Below are positions 28,696 through 37,800 of a stretch of DNA of 64,000 nt, piece after piece. A program made the position numbers and the translations under genes. The notes under the pieces are model-generated. The model saw only the letters and a list, made by a program, of their open reading frames with translations. It was not told the origin of the DNA and did no database searches. The stretch is from assembly GCA_903864835.1 (NCBI GenBank), contig CAIPHK010000015.1, positions 124,001 through 188,000 of the forward strand, read 5' to 3'. Source of the stretch: an uncultured bacterium (GTDB lineage Bacteria; Margulisbacteria; Marinamargulisbacteria; SXXA01). How positions within the stretch are numbered: position 1 is the stretch's first letter; each line of letters opens with the position of its first letter.

Positions 28696-29238
28696 GTCGG
28701 GATGTCGCCAATCGACATTCGGCAACAGGATCGGTGGTTCTTGGTCGTCCAGCCAAATAATCTGCGGATGCTGCTGCGCCAACTGATGAATTGTCTCGGA
28801 TTTAAATTCCCAGAGTGGCCGAAAGTCCCCTTTGCGGCGCATTAAAAGGTCTTTAAATGGGATATTATGCCGGACCATAAACTGAATCGTTTTATCTCGA
28901 CATTGCTCATCGCGATTGGTCAACAATATCGGCGGGTTCGGTTGGGACCGGAGGAACTCCACGGTTGGATGAATAAGCTCGTCGTGTTCGACATCCAGCG
29001 CCGCCAACCACGCATAAAACTCTTCGGAAAACGCATCGCGAAAGGGACAGGACATCGAGACATGGAACTCCGCCTCGGATTGTGTCTCGCACCGCCCTGA
29101 TTTACACGGAAAATGCTGGGTCATCTGAAAAATGGGACAACTGGACTCATGAGGGGCCAAACATTTTGCAAAAAACGGTTCTTTGGTTTTTTGAGGCCGG
29201 CAAATCGTAAAATCAATATCACTCACTACTTGAATCAT
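28675..29238 (-). CDS. HAD-superfamily phosphatase-like protein with cysteine-rich insert
   Basis: A 187-residue HAD protein. Motif I is D7-I-D9-F-T-I, motif II L-L-T-N-R-D, a motif III lysine lies in the R-R-K-G-D-F region, and motif IV is W-L-D-D-Q. The layout resembles small HAD phosphatases such as the phosphatase half of polynucleotide kinase. Between motif I and the cap are six cysteines (13, 26, 34, 45, 50, 64), suggesting a zinc-binding insert. The substrate is unknown. Its start overlaps the mutY stop by four bases, so a role with base-excision repair is possible but not shown. Confidence 0.7.
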   Translation of the reverse strand: MIQVVSDIDFTICRPQKTKEPFFAKCLAPHESSCPIFQMTQHFPCKSGRCETQSEAEFHVSMSCPFRDAFSEEFYAWLAALDVEHDELIHPTVEFLRSQPNPPILLTNRDEQCRDKTIQFMVRHNIPFKDLLMRRKGDFRPLWEFKSETIHQLAQQHPQIIWLDDQEPPILLPNVDWRHPDLILPPG

Positions 29239-30311
29239 CGACGTTCCTCCAATAGCTGCCCCGCCTGAATTTTAATGGCCTCAATCACGCGTCCATTGGC
29301 CTTGGGAAAGGGATGATCACTCAACGTGTCGATATCCACCCATCGGAGTTCCGCCGCAGATTGAGGGACCGGCACCCCTGCCACCCAATCGCAATTGTAG
29401 GCATGAAGGGTAATTTTAAAGTGAGTGTAGGCGTGTTTAACAACTGTGATGCAGCCCCCAATCTTCACCTGAATTCCCAGTTCCTCGGCAATTTCACGCG
29501 AAATAGTCTCTTGGATTGATTCCTCCCCCTCTTGTTTCCCACCCGGAAATTCCCACAAGCCCCCCAGCATTTGGTCATCCCGACGTCGACCAATCAGTAT
29601 TTTTCCGTCTTTCCAAATCACCCCAACGCCGATTGTGTAATGAGGAACCGGCGGCTTTGTCGACTTAAACGGCAATTCTGCCACTCGGTGAGTCCGCAGC
29701 GCCACGCAGTCCGTTGCCAACGGACATTGGGTGCAGTTTGGATTTTTGGGGGTACACACCAATGCGCCCAATTCCATAATGGCCTGGTTAAATTGAGACG
29801 GCGGGGCCATTGCGACCAGCGGGGTCAACCGGTCAAAGACATCGTTGCGAACTTTGGTCGCCCGAATATCATCGGGGAGTCCCCAATATCTGGCAAAAAC
29901 CCGCAAGACATTGCCGTCCACCACCGGCACCGGCACCTCAAAGGCTATCGATGCCACCGCTGCCGCAATGTACGGTCCAAACCCTGGTAATTTTTGAAGG
30001 GTGTCATAGTCCGAAGGAATCCCTCCCCCCCAATCGGCAACGATACGCGCCGCCGCACGATGGAGATTGCGGGCCCGGCTGTAATATCCCAGACCTTCCC
30101 ACACCTTTAATACCGCCTGGGAATCGGCTGCCGCCAAGGTCTCTATATCCGGAAATTGCTCTACAAATCGGTAAAAATACGGAATAACGGTCGCCACTTG
30201 GGTCTGCTGAAGCATGGCCTCACTGATCCATACCCAATAGGGTGACGGGAATGTCCGCCACGGCATCGGACGCTGATTTATCGTGAACCAATTCATCAAT
30301 TCGGTAATCAT
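29235..30311 (-). CDS. mutY: A/G-specific adenine DNA glycosylase MutY
   Basis: About 358 residues from the ATG at 30311. The catalytic Glu is in W-I-S-E-A-M-L-Q-Q-T-Q, the helix-hairpin-helix is L-P-G-F-G-P-Y, and the catalytic Asp is in V-P-V-V-D-G-N-V-L-R-V. The 4Fe-4S cluster motif is C-T-P-K-N-P-N-C-T-Q-C-P-L-A-T-D-C. A C-terminal NUDIX-like domain (G-R-R-R-D-D-Q-M-L-G-G-L-W-E-F-P-G-G-K) reads 8-oxoguanine. MutY removes A mispaired with 8-oxoG. An in-frame ATG at 30353 would add 14 residues; the start at 30311 fits the family alignment better. Confidence 0.95.
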   Translation of the reverse strand: MITELMNWFTINQRPMPWRTFPSPYWVWISEAMLQQTQVATVIPYFYRFVEQFPDIETLAAADSQAVLKVWEGLGYYSRARNLHRAAARIVADWGGGIPSDYDTLQKLPGFGPYIAAAVASIAFEVPVPVVDGNVLRVFARYWGLPDDIRATKVRNDVFDRLTPLVAMAPPSQFNQAIMELGALVCTPKNPNCTQCPLATDCVALRTHRVAELPFKSTKPPVPHYTIGVGVIWKDGKILIGRRRDDQMLGGLWEFPGGKQEGEESIQETISREIAEELGIQVKIGGCITVVKHAYTHFKITLHAYNCDWVAGVPVPQSAAELRWVDIDTLSDHPFPKANGRVIEAIKIQAGQLLEERR

Positions 30312-30347
30312 ATTAATGGCCCCAAGGGTACCCGATTTTGGTAGGAT

Positions 30348-30376
30348 TTGCATGTCCCCAGCCCACCCCCTACAAT
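30348..30376 (+). promoter_or_regulatory. Leaderless-type promoter of the plus-strand operon at 30383
   Basis: TTGCAT (30348-30353), 17 bases, TACAAT (30371-30376). The -10 box ends six bases before the ATG at 30383, and there is no ribosome binding site. It heads the run of genes that ends with dnaE. Confidence 0.5.
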
Positions 30377-30382
30377 CACCTC

Positions 30383-30769
30383 ATGACAGAATTCCCGCCC
30401 TTTTCGTGGTCACGTCAGCATATTCGATTCCAAAAAACAGTAACGGCACAGGGAAGTCGACTCCCTCAGGTCGCATTGACCTTGCCACAGTGGGGACGCT
30501 GGTGGATTGCCACACCCCTATGGCAATGGAAATCCGAACCGATTGATTCCCATCGGGTTCGCCTCCGAGGGACATCATTTCTATTAGGACGGGCCCGAAT
30601 TGAATTGAGTTGGACAGACGTCGCCCCATTCACCCTCAATTGGACCATGATCTTTGATCCGTCAGGGCCCATCGGTCTGCTGTATTGGCTAGGCCTCTGG
30701 CCTATCCACCACATTATATTTTCTTTGATCTTATCCCAAATTAACAAAAAGGCTCAGGTGTCCCAATGA
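30383..30769 (+). CDS. Small SRPBCC / DUF2867-like protein
   Basis: A 128-residue protein. Its C-terminal half (W-L-G-L-W-P-I-H-H-I-I-F with a preceding aromatic strand) resembles DUF2867/SRPBCC proteins, a fold used for lipid or hydrophobic ligand binding, often found with nucleotide-sugar genes. Function is unassigned. The first ATG downstream of the -10 box is used; an upstream in-frame start at 30338 would lie before the promoter. It overlaps the next gene by four bases. Confidence 0.55.
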   Translation: MTEFPPFSWSRQHIRFQKTVTAQGSRLPQVALTLPQWGRWWIATPLWQWKSEPIDSHRVRLRGTSFLLGRARIELSWTDVAPFTLNWTMIFDPSGPIGLLYWLGLWPIHHIIFSLILSQINKKAQVSQ

Positions 30770-30999
30770 TCGCCCATCTTGCTAATTATTACGCTCTCGA
30801 CTGGATTGCCACCTCATTTACCTTCGGTTCCATGCATTATGTTGGCGAACGCAACCGGGTCGGCTTTGCCCTTGGAATGATTGGCAACTGTTTTTGGATC
30901 GCGTTTGGATTGATGGCGCACAGTTGGGGGGTCGTTGTGGGCAATGTGGTCCTCTTCGGACTCAACCTGAAAGGACATTTTCGCTGGAAAAAAGTGTAA
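30766..30999 (+). CDS. Small two-helix membrane protein
   Basis: A 77-residue protein with two or three predicted membrane segments (G-N-C-F-W-I-A-F-G-L-M-A region and G-V-V-V-G-N-V-V-L-F-G-L). It resembles small PnuC-like or YgjV-type membrane proteins of unknown role. It overlaps the preceding gene by four bases (ATGA) and the transporter frame after it. Confidence 0.5.
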   Translation: MIAHLANYYALDWIATSFTFGSMHYVGERNRVGFALGMIGNCFWIAFGLMAHSWGVVVGNVVLFGLNLKGHFRWKKV

Positions 31000-31868
31000 G
31001 GCCCTATTTCGAGATCATCCTCGCCACTTTCTTCTGGAGCCTCAGCGCTCCTTACGCACGGTGGATTGGCTTACCCGCCGCGTATTTGACCTTCATTCGA
31101 TGCAGCGTACCGTTGGGATTGGTGGGGTACTGGGTATCACGGCAAATCGGATGGCAACGACTCATCACACCTGTCTCTAGAGGGGGGATTTGGAACCGTT
31201 ATACCGTACTTGCGAGCTTGTGCAACCTCGTTCGATCGGTCCTATATTTTTGGGGATTTGTCCTTCTCCCCGTTGGCCATGCCATCCTCTTATTATACAC
31301 ATGGCCGATTATCGTCGCCGCGTTATCCACGCTGGTGTTAAAAGAACCCTTTCGCCCCTGGCAGTTGGTTATGGGATTTTTGGCACTGATTGGCATTGGG
31401 ATTATCCAATTTTCACCGGAGACCCTCTCCCCCCACCAACTCTGGGTTGGAAGTACAGTAGTCCTCGGTGTCGCCGCATCGAACGCAGCGATGTTATTGG
31501 CCCTCCAACGGAATCCCGACACGCTGACTCCACCCGAAACCATTTTTGTTCAAAATTTTGCCGGTGCGGTATTTTTTCTCCCGACCGGGTTAACCTTGAT
31601 TACAACAATACCGGTCAGCCGAACGGTCGCAAGTATTGCCATGTCCATCGTGGTCGGAATTGGCGGCTATGCATTTTTCTACTCTGCTCTCAAAAAAATA
31701 CCCACCAGCCAGGCGGCCATCTTCTCCTATATCGAGGTCTTTTTTACGATTATGATCGCCACCATTTTTCTTGACGAGCCCCTCACTGCCGCCAAATTAA
31801 TGGGCGGCGCGCTTATTTTGACGGGATCAATTGGAGCTCAGAGATTTCAAGCCAAGCGATCGACATAG
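30984..31868 (+). CDS. DMT-superfamily (EamA) transporter
   Basis: About 294 residues with ten hydrophobic helices in two EamA repeats (for example A-T-F-F-W-S-L-S-A-P-Y and, in the second repeat, Y-A-F-F-Y-S-A-L-K-K-I-P-T-S-Q-A-A-I). Such proteins export metabolites or amino acids; the substrate is unknown. The true start is unclear. The only ATG/GTG/TTG codons before helix 1 (TTG at 30894 and 30924) lie inside the previous gene and add a non-membrane leader. CTG at 30984, nine bases after AAGGA, fits the family best and is used here as a guess. Confidence 0.75.
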   Translation: MEKSVRPYFEIILATFFWSLSAPYARWIGLPAAYLTFIRCSVPLGLVGYWVSRQIGWQRLITPVSRGGIWNRYTVLASLCNLVRSVLYFWGFVLLPVGHAILLLYTWPIIVAALSTLVLKEPFRPWQLVMGFLALIGIGIIQFSPETLSPHQLWVGSTVVLGVAASNAAMLLALQRNPDTLTPPETIFVQNFAGAVFFLPTGLTLITTIPVSRTVASIAMSIVVGIGGYAFFYSALKKIPTSQAAIFSYIEVFFTIMIATIFLDEPLTAAKLMGGALILTGSIGAQRFQAKRST

Positions 31869-32800
31869 TTCAGCAATGGGGCACCAACGCCACCTGTTGG
31901 CAGGTCTTTAATCCCGGGGTATCCCATTGGATACATCCCGCCTCGAATACGCTTATCGGATTCCGACGGTTTGGAAACGGGGCGGTCGTTGTGGGAGATC
32001 CGATCGGGCCTCCCGAGTTCTGGGCCGCTGCCATAATTGATTTTGAAAAAAACCTGAGTCGAACGATATGGTTTGGTGCATCCGAGGCCTTGTCCAACCT
32101 CACTATTCGGCAGTTGGCGCATATTAGGATTCCTATTGGATTTCAAACGGTACTCGACCCGGTTGATTGGGAAGGGATCAAATCGAACAACGGACCGATG
32201 AGATATCAGATTGGGCGATCCGCCCGAAAAAACATAAAAATTCGAGCGGCAAGACCCTCTGATTTCCCTGAAATCCATCGGTGTCTGGTCAAGTGGCAGG
32301 CATCCAAGTCCCCATTTAAACTCTATTTTATGACCGACCCCGACATCGCACTTCATCCGGACCACAGAACCGTATGGTTGGCCGAACAAAATGGGCAATT
32401 ACAGGGATATCTCATCGCTTCACCAATTCCCAAAAAAAAGGGGTGGCTGTTGGAACAATGGGTTCGCAAGCCGACGGCCCCCAACGGAGTTATCGAACAA
32501 TTGGTCGACCACGCCATTACCCAACTGGGCCACGACGGCGCCCGATATATTACAATGGGACTTTGTCCGCTCACCCCCTCACCGGAACTGTCCCTCTCCA
32601 TTGCGGAACGGGGGCAATTTACCTTGGGGCGGTTGGCCACGTCATGGTTTTACAAATCTTATTCACTGACTCGATTTAAACTCAAATTTGGGTTCCCCAT
32701 CCACGAGCCAATTTACGCCTCATTTTCACACCTACGCACACTCCCACTCTCCTGTGTCGATACGGTGTTGGCGTTTATGGTCCGACCCTCTACCATGTGA
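31844..32800 (+). CDS. DUF2156 (MprF/LysX C-terminal-like) acyl-transferase-fold protein
   Basis: About 318 residues of the DUF2156 fold, the double-GNAT domain found in phosphatidylglycerol lysyltransferases and related proteins. Family-like sequence (G-T-N-A-T, N-P-G-V-S-H-W, V-V-V-G-D-P-I-G-P-P-E) begins well before the first canonical start, GTG at 31991. Between the in-frame stop at 31772 and that GTG there is no ATG, GTG, TTG or CTG. ATT at 31844, seven bases after GGAG, is the best-placed codon and would overlap the transporter gene by 25 bases. The protein is soluble, since no membrane domain is attached. Its substrate is unknown. Confidence 0.7.
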   Translation: MSSQAIDIVQQWGTNATCWQVFNPGVSHWIHPASNTLIGFRRFGNGAVVVGDPIGPPEFWAAAIIDFEKNLSRTIWFGASEALSNLTIRQLAHIRIPIGFQTVLDPVDWEGIKSNNGPMRYQIGRSARKNIKIRAARPSDFPEIHRCLVKWQASKSPFKLYFMTDPDIALHPDHRTVWLAEQNGQLQGYLIASPIPKKKGWLLEQWVRKPTAPNGVIEQLVDHAITQLGHDGARYITMGLCPLTPSPELSLSIAERGQFTLGRLATSWFYKSYSLTRFKLKFGFPIHEPIYASFSHLRTLPLSCVDTVLAFMVRPSTM

Positions 32801-33894
32801 CGCATATGCCTGACTCCGTTCATCATCTTCTCGAACTCATTGCCGATCGCATAGGCAACATTGAATCGCGCTTAGCCCCGCTGGAAGTCCCTGGGGATTC
32901 ATTTTTTCGACGTATTGCCGAAGCCACCTCCGATATTATTGTAGAGGGAGACGCGGACGGAACAATCGAATTTATCTCACAATCCATCCGGCAATTGGGG
33001 TATTCCCAGGCGTCCGTGATCGGGTCCAACGGCTTGGATTTGATTCATCCTGACGAACGGGAGGATCTCCGTCGACTATTGGCCAACATGCCGATTACCC
33101 AACGTGCCATTGCGACCCTCCAGGTCCAGCATATTAACGGTCACTACATCCCATTTGAATGCCGAATTAACTCCCTCGAAACAGAGGATCCCAACTCCGC
33201 TAAAATTATTATGGTCGCTCGGGATATCAGGCAGCGACTCTCGATCGTCCAAGAACTTCAAGACTCCCTCGACGAAAAAGAAGTATTACTGAAGGAAATT
33301 CACCATCGGGTCAAAAATAATCTCCAAATCATTTCCAGTATGCTCAATATACAAAGCCATTATTTTGGAGATCCTCAGGTCAAAGAGGTCTTTAGAGAAT
33401 GCCAAAATCGAATTAAATCCATGGCGCTCATTCATGAAACCCTGTACATGTCCAAAAATTTGGCCAACATCGAATTTTCTGGATATATTAAAAACTTAGT
33501 CCAACGACTATCATTGTCCTACCGAGAAACCGCCGGAAACATCACGGTTAACATCTCAATTCCAGAGGTGACTCTTCATATTGATACGTCGATCGCCTGT
33601 GGCCTGATCGTCACTGAACTCGTTACCAATTCCTTTAAACATGGATTTCCAGACAACCGGTCGGGCCAAATTTGGGTGTCATTGGTTGAAGATGACAATC
33701 GATATGCGTTGACGGTCCGCGATAACGGCGTCGGGTTTCCCAAAGGAATCGATTTATCAAAAAGCAATTCGATGGGGTTGCAATTGGTCACCACGTTGAG
33801 CCACCAATTGGACGCCGACCTCGACCTCGACAAAGTTAACGGGACCTCGATTACTCTCATTTTTTCCGACCCTGACACGGACGACCAGGAGTAA
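32797..33894 (+). CDS. PAS sensor histidine kinase, HisKA_2 type
   Basis: A 365-residue cytoplasmic kinase. A PAS domain (about 35-150) is followed by a HisKA_2 box (E-I-H169-H-R-V-K-N-N-L-Q) and a HATPase domain with N-S-F-K-H-G-F and D-N-G-V-G-F-P. This class signals through soluble receiver partners rather than a DNA-binding regulator. No transmembrane segments are present, so the signal is probably intracellular. GTG at 32797 overlaps the preceding stop; ATG at 32806 is an alternative. It is two bases before a receiver/PAS gene that is its obvious partner. Confidence 0.9.
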   Translation: MTHMPDSVHHLLELIADRIGNIESRLAPLEVPGDSFFRRIAEATSDIIVEGDADGTIEFISQSIRQLGYSQASVIGSNGLDLIHPDEREDLRRLLANMPITQRAIATLQVQHINGHYIPFECRINSLETEDPNSAKIIMVARDIRQRLSIVQELQDSLDEKEVLLKEIHHRVKNNLQIISSMLNIQSHYFGDPQVKEVFRECQNRIKSMALIHETLYMSKNLANIEFSGYIKNLVQRLSLSYRETAGNITVNISIPEVTLHIDTSIACGLIVTELVTNSFKHGFPDNRSGQIWVSLVEDDNRYALTVRDNGVGFPKGIDLSKSNSMGLQLVTTLSHQLDADLDLDKVNGTSITLIFSDPDTDDQE

Positions 33895-33896
33895 AT

Positions 33897-34847
33897 ATGG
33901 ATTTAAAACGAATTCTAATCGTGGAAGACGAGGCCATCGTTGCCAAGGACATCGAACTCCGTCTCAAGGAGATGGGCTACGAGGTCACCGGCATGGCATC
34001 AACGGGGGACAAGGCATTGTCCATATTGGCCACAAACCCCACCGACTTGGTACTCATGGATATTAATTTAAAAGGGAAAATGGACGGCATCGACACCGCC
34101 ATTCTGGTCCGAAAAACCCACGATATCCCCGTCGTCTTTCTTACCGCCTACGCGGATGGCCCCACGTTTGAACGGGCAAAATTGACCGATCCATTTGGGT
34201 ATATTCTTAAACCGTTTGAGGAACGGGCACTTCAAATCCATATCGAAATTGCGTTCCATAAATACCAAGTTGAAAAACGGATCAAGTCCCGAGAAAAATG
34301 GATTGAATCGGTATTAAACAGTATCAACAGCGCCGTAATCGCCACGGACATTGCCGGAAAAATCACCTACATTAACCCCAGTGCCGAAGCATTTTTAGAC
34401 ATCCAGAGCACCCAGTTACTCGAACAATCCGTTCTCGACTCGATCCAATTTCATGACGATTCAGTTCACCCCATGTTGACACACCCCATCCAACTCGTCT
34501 TGAGAAAAGGGACCCCTCAGTTATTTGATCAAATTGGACTTCGGGTGCAGGACAACCCTCCAAAAACAGTCCAACTCAGCATCACCGGCCTGCGAGACCA
34601 CGGAGATCAACTCATTGGATCAGTCATGGGGTTGAGCGACATTTCCCGCCGGCGAGAGATCGAAAGGGACTTGCGAATTGCCCAACAATCGCTCAGCAGC
34701 CGCATTGAGGAGTCGTCAAAATCCCTTCGAAAAAAATTAGAACATACGCAAATGCAACTGACCCTCAACCATCAAACCATCAAACAATTGCGTAAAATTG
34801 AACGCCGCTATACCCACTTGGTCGGTGGGAACGGCGCGGACGAATAA
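33897..34847 (+). CDS. Response regulator with receiver, PAS and coiled-coil output
   Basis: A 316-residue protein. The receiver domain (1-about 120) has the acidic pair E10-D11, phosphoacceptor Asp55 (L-M-D-I-N-L), Thr83 and Lys105. A PAS domain follows (about 135-255), then a charged coiled coil (about 260-310). There is no DNA-binding, GGDEF or phosphatase output, so it likely acts by protein contact. It is two bases after the HisKA_2 kinase and two bases before dnaE, which makes co-transcription with the replicative polymerase likely. Confidence 0.88.
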   Translation: MDLKRILIVEDEAIVAKDIELRLKEMGYEVTGMASTGDKALSILATNPTDLVLMDINLKGKMDGIDTAILVRKTHDIPVVFLTAYADGPTFERAKLTDPFGYILKPFEERALQIHIEIAFHKYQVEKRIKSREKWIESVLNSINSAVIATDIAGKITYINPSAEAFLDIQSTQLLEQSVLDSIQFHDDSVHPMLTHPIQLVLRKGTPQLFDQIGLRVQDNPPKTVQLSITGLRDHGDQLIGSVMGLSDISRRREIERDLRIAQQSLSSRIEESSKSLRKKLEHTQMQLTLNHQTIKQLRKIERRYTHLVGGNGADE

Positions 34848-34849
34848 CG

Positions 34850-37800
34850 ATGTCGTTCATCCACCTACACGTTCATACTGAATATTCTCTGTTAGAAAGT
34901 CCCATCCGCGTTGACAAGCTCATTGAGCGCGCGAAGGAATTTGAGATGCCGTCGCTGGCGATGACCGATAACGGATCCATGTACGGTGTCATCGACTTTT
35001 ACCTATCCTGTAAGAAGAAGGGCATCAAACCCATTATCGGGTGTGAAATGTTCCTAACAACCACAATCCGCCAAAAAGAACGGGGGCTCAACCGCCTCAT
35101 TTTGCTCTGCCAAGACTACGCGGGGTATCAAAATCTAATTCAGTTGGTGACGATCGCCTATTTGGAGGGGTTCTATTATCGCCCCCGAATCGACCTTGAG
35201 CATTTGGCCCAATTTTCAGAGGGCTTGATCGCGATTTCCCCTGGGCAACGAGGGCCAGTTGCCTACAATATTCGGTCCCATAATCCCGTAGAAGCGGAAC
35301 GATTTGCCCGGGAACTTCGGGGAATCTACGGCGACCGTTTCTACTTGGGGTTAGTTCGGCATTCGTCGTCTATGGATGACTTTATGATCGACGGGAGCTT
35401 GGCGCTGTCGCAACAACTGGGGATTCCCGTCGTTGCGACCAACGATGTCTACGATTTAAATCCCCATTCCACGGAATTGCGCCAAATCGTCAATTGTATT
35501 CAAACAGGCCGACGGATTGAGGAAGAAACCCGAATTTCTGACGATGACGACAGCTATTTTAAATCGGCAGACGAAATGACCGCCTTATTCGCCGATATCC
35601 CCGACGCCATTGCCAATACCCTCAAAATCGCCGATCTCTGCAACCTGGAAATTGAAACTGAACAGGTCAAGTTACCTCAATTTGAATGCCCCAGGGGCCT
35701 CCATCCCAAAGAATATTTAAACGAACTGGTATGGGACGGCATCCGGAAAAAATATGGAGACATCACCCCAGAACTCGAAGCCCGTGCCAACTTTGAGTTG
35801 GATATCATCAATAAAATGCATTACGCGCCTTACTTCTTGATTATTTTTGATTTTCTCGACTTTTGCGTTAAAAGTAATATTCCAGTCGGCCCGGGTCGGG
35901 GATCTGCCGCCGGTTCAATTGTGGCCTATGCATTAAATATCACCAAAATTGACCCCATCCGATACAAGCTCCTCTTTGAACGATTTTTGAATCCTGAGCG
36001 GGTATCGATGCCGGATATCGATTTGGACTTCTGTATTCGCCGGCGCAGTGAGGTCATCGATTACATCGTCAACCGATATGGGACGGACCGGGTCTCTCAG
36101 ATTATTACGTTTGGAACCATGGCCTCCCGCGGGGTGGTTCGGGACGTGGGTCGCGTACTCAATGTCCCCCTCCCGGAAGTCGATCGCCTCGCCAAACTGA
36201 TCCCCTCAACCCCGGGACAATATACCAGCATTCCCGAGGCATTGGAGCAGGTCCAAGAGCTTAAAGCGTCCTACGACGGATCGCCACAAATCAAACGACT
36301 GCTCGATATTGCAATCCAATTGGAAGGCCTGAGTCGCCATACCTCGACCCACGCCGCAGGGGTGGTTATTTCGAGAGACCCATTGGCCACCGTGGTACCG
36401 CTCATTAAAAATGAAGGTCAAATTGTCACTCAGTTCCAGATGTCCGACCTTGAAAAAGTGGGCCTCCTTAAGATGGACATTTTGGGTCTGCGCAACCTCA
36501 CCGTATTGGACGACTGCATCAATATGATTGAAAAACGCCATGGCATTCGGATCGATCTGGACGCACTCCCGGTCGATGATGTCGCCACGTACGACCTCCT
36601 GTGTACCGGGGAAACCGCAGGTGTTTTTCAGCTTGAAGGTCGGGGAATGCGACAGCTCATCAAAGACCTTCGCCCCCGGGTATTTGAAGACATTATCGCG
36701 TTATTGGCACTGTATCGCCCGGGGCCATTGGGCTCGGGGATGGTCAACGAATTTGTATCTAACAAATCAGGCGATACCCAGGTCAAATATGACCTCCCTG
36801 AATTGGAACCTATCTTAAGCGAAACCTACGGACTGATTGTCTACCAAGAACAGGTCATGCAAATTGCCAGCACGGTCGCTGGGTTTAGTCTGGGCCAATC
36901 CGACATGTTGCGACGGGCTATGGGTAAAAAGAAAAAAGAGGAAATGGACCGCCTTCGCGACGAGTTTATTGACGGGGCGGATGACCGGGGATTCGATATC
37001 GACAAAGCCCGTCACATTTTTGACCTCTGTTATAAATTTGCAGAATACGGATTCAACAAATCCCACAGCGCCGCGTATGCACTCATCTCTTACCAAACCG
37101 CGTATCTAAAATCCAACTACAGCGTCGAATATATGGCGGCGTTGTTATCTTCAATTTTAGGGTTGGGTGATCGCACCTCCCTCTATATTCAGGAATGCCG
37201 GTCGATGGGAATCCCGATCTTACCCCCCGACGTCAATCAAAGCGGTGTGGACTTCACCATTGTTGCGGTTGAGGATGGCAAGCAGGCGATTCGGTTTGGA
37301 ATGGGCGCGGTCAAAAACGTCGGGGAAGCCGCTATTGAAAACATTATTGCGTCCCGAGAAAAACCGTTTACCGATCTAATGGACTTTTGCGCTAAAATCG
37401 ACCTCAAACAGGTCAATAAACGGGTCATCGAAAGCCTAATAAAAAGCGGGGCATTTGACCTTATCGGTGACCGTAGCGAATTGCTAGAGATCTTTGAATC
37501 CACCATCGAATCCGCACAAATTGCTGCCAAAGAACGAAGCAACGGCCAAGTGGGCCTCTTTGGTGATGCTGAAATGGTGTCGGTTCCCCGACGGGATGTT
37601 ATCCGGCGAGGGGACAACATTATCTTGAGCTATGTCGATCGCCTCAAGATGGAGAAGGAAATGTTAGGCCTGTATATTTCCGGCCATCCACTCGACCACA
37701 TCCAAGATTTGCTCAAAAAAATGCCCCATAATTCCGGGACACTGAGACCCGAAGATAACGGAAAAAAAGTAGATATGATTGGGCAGCTCACCGACTGCCG

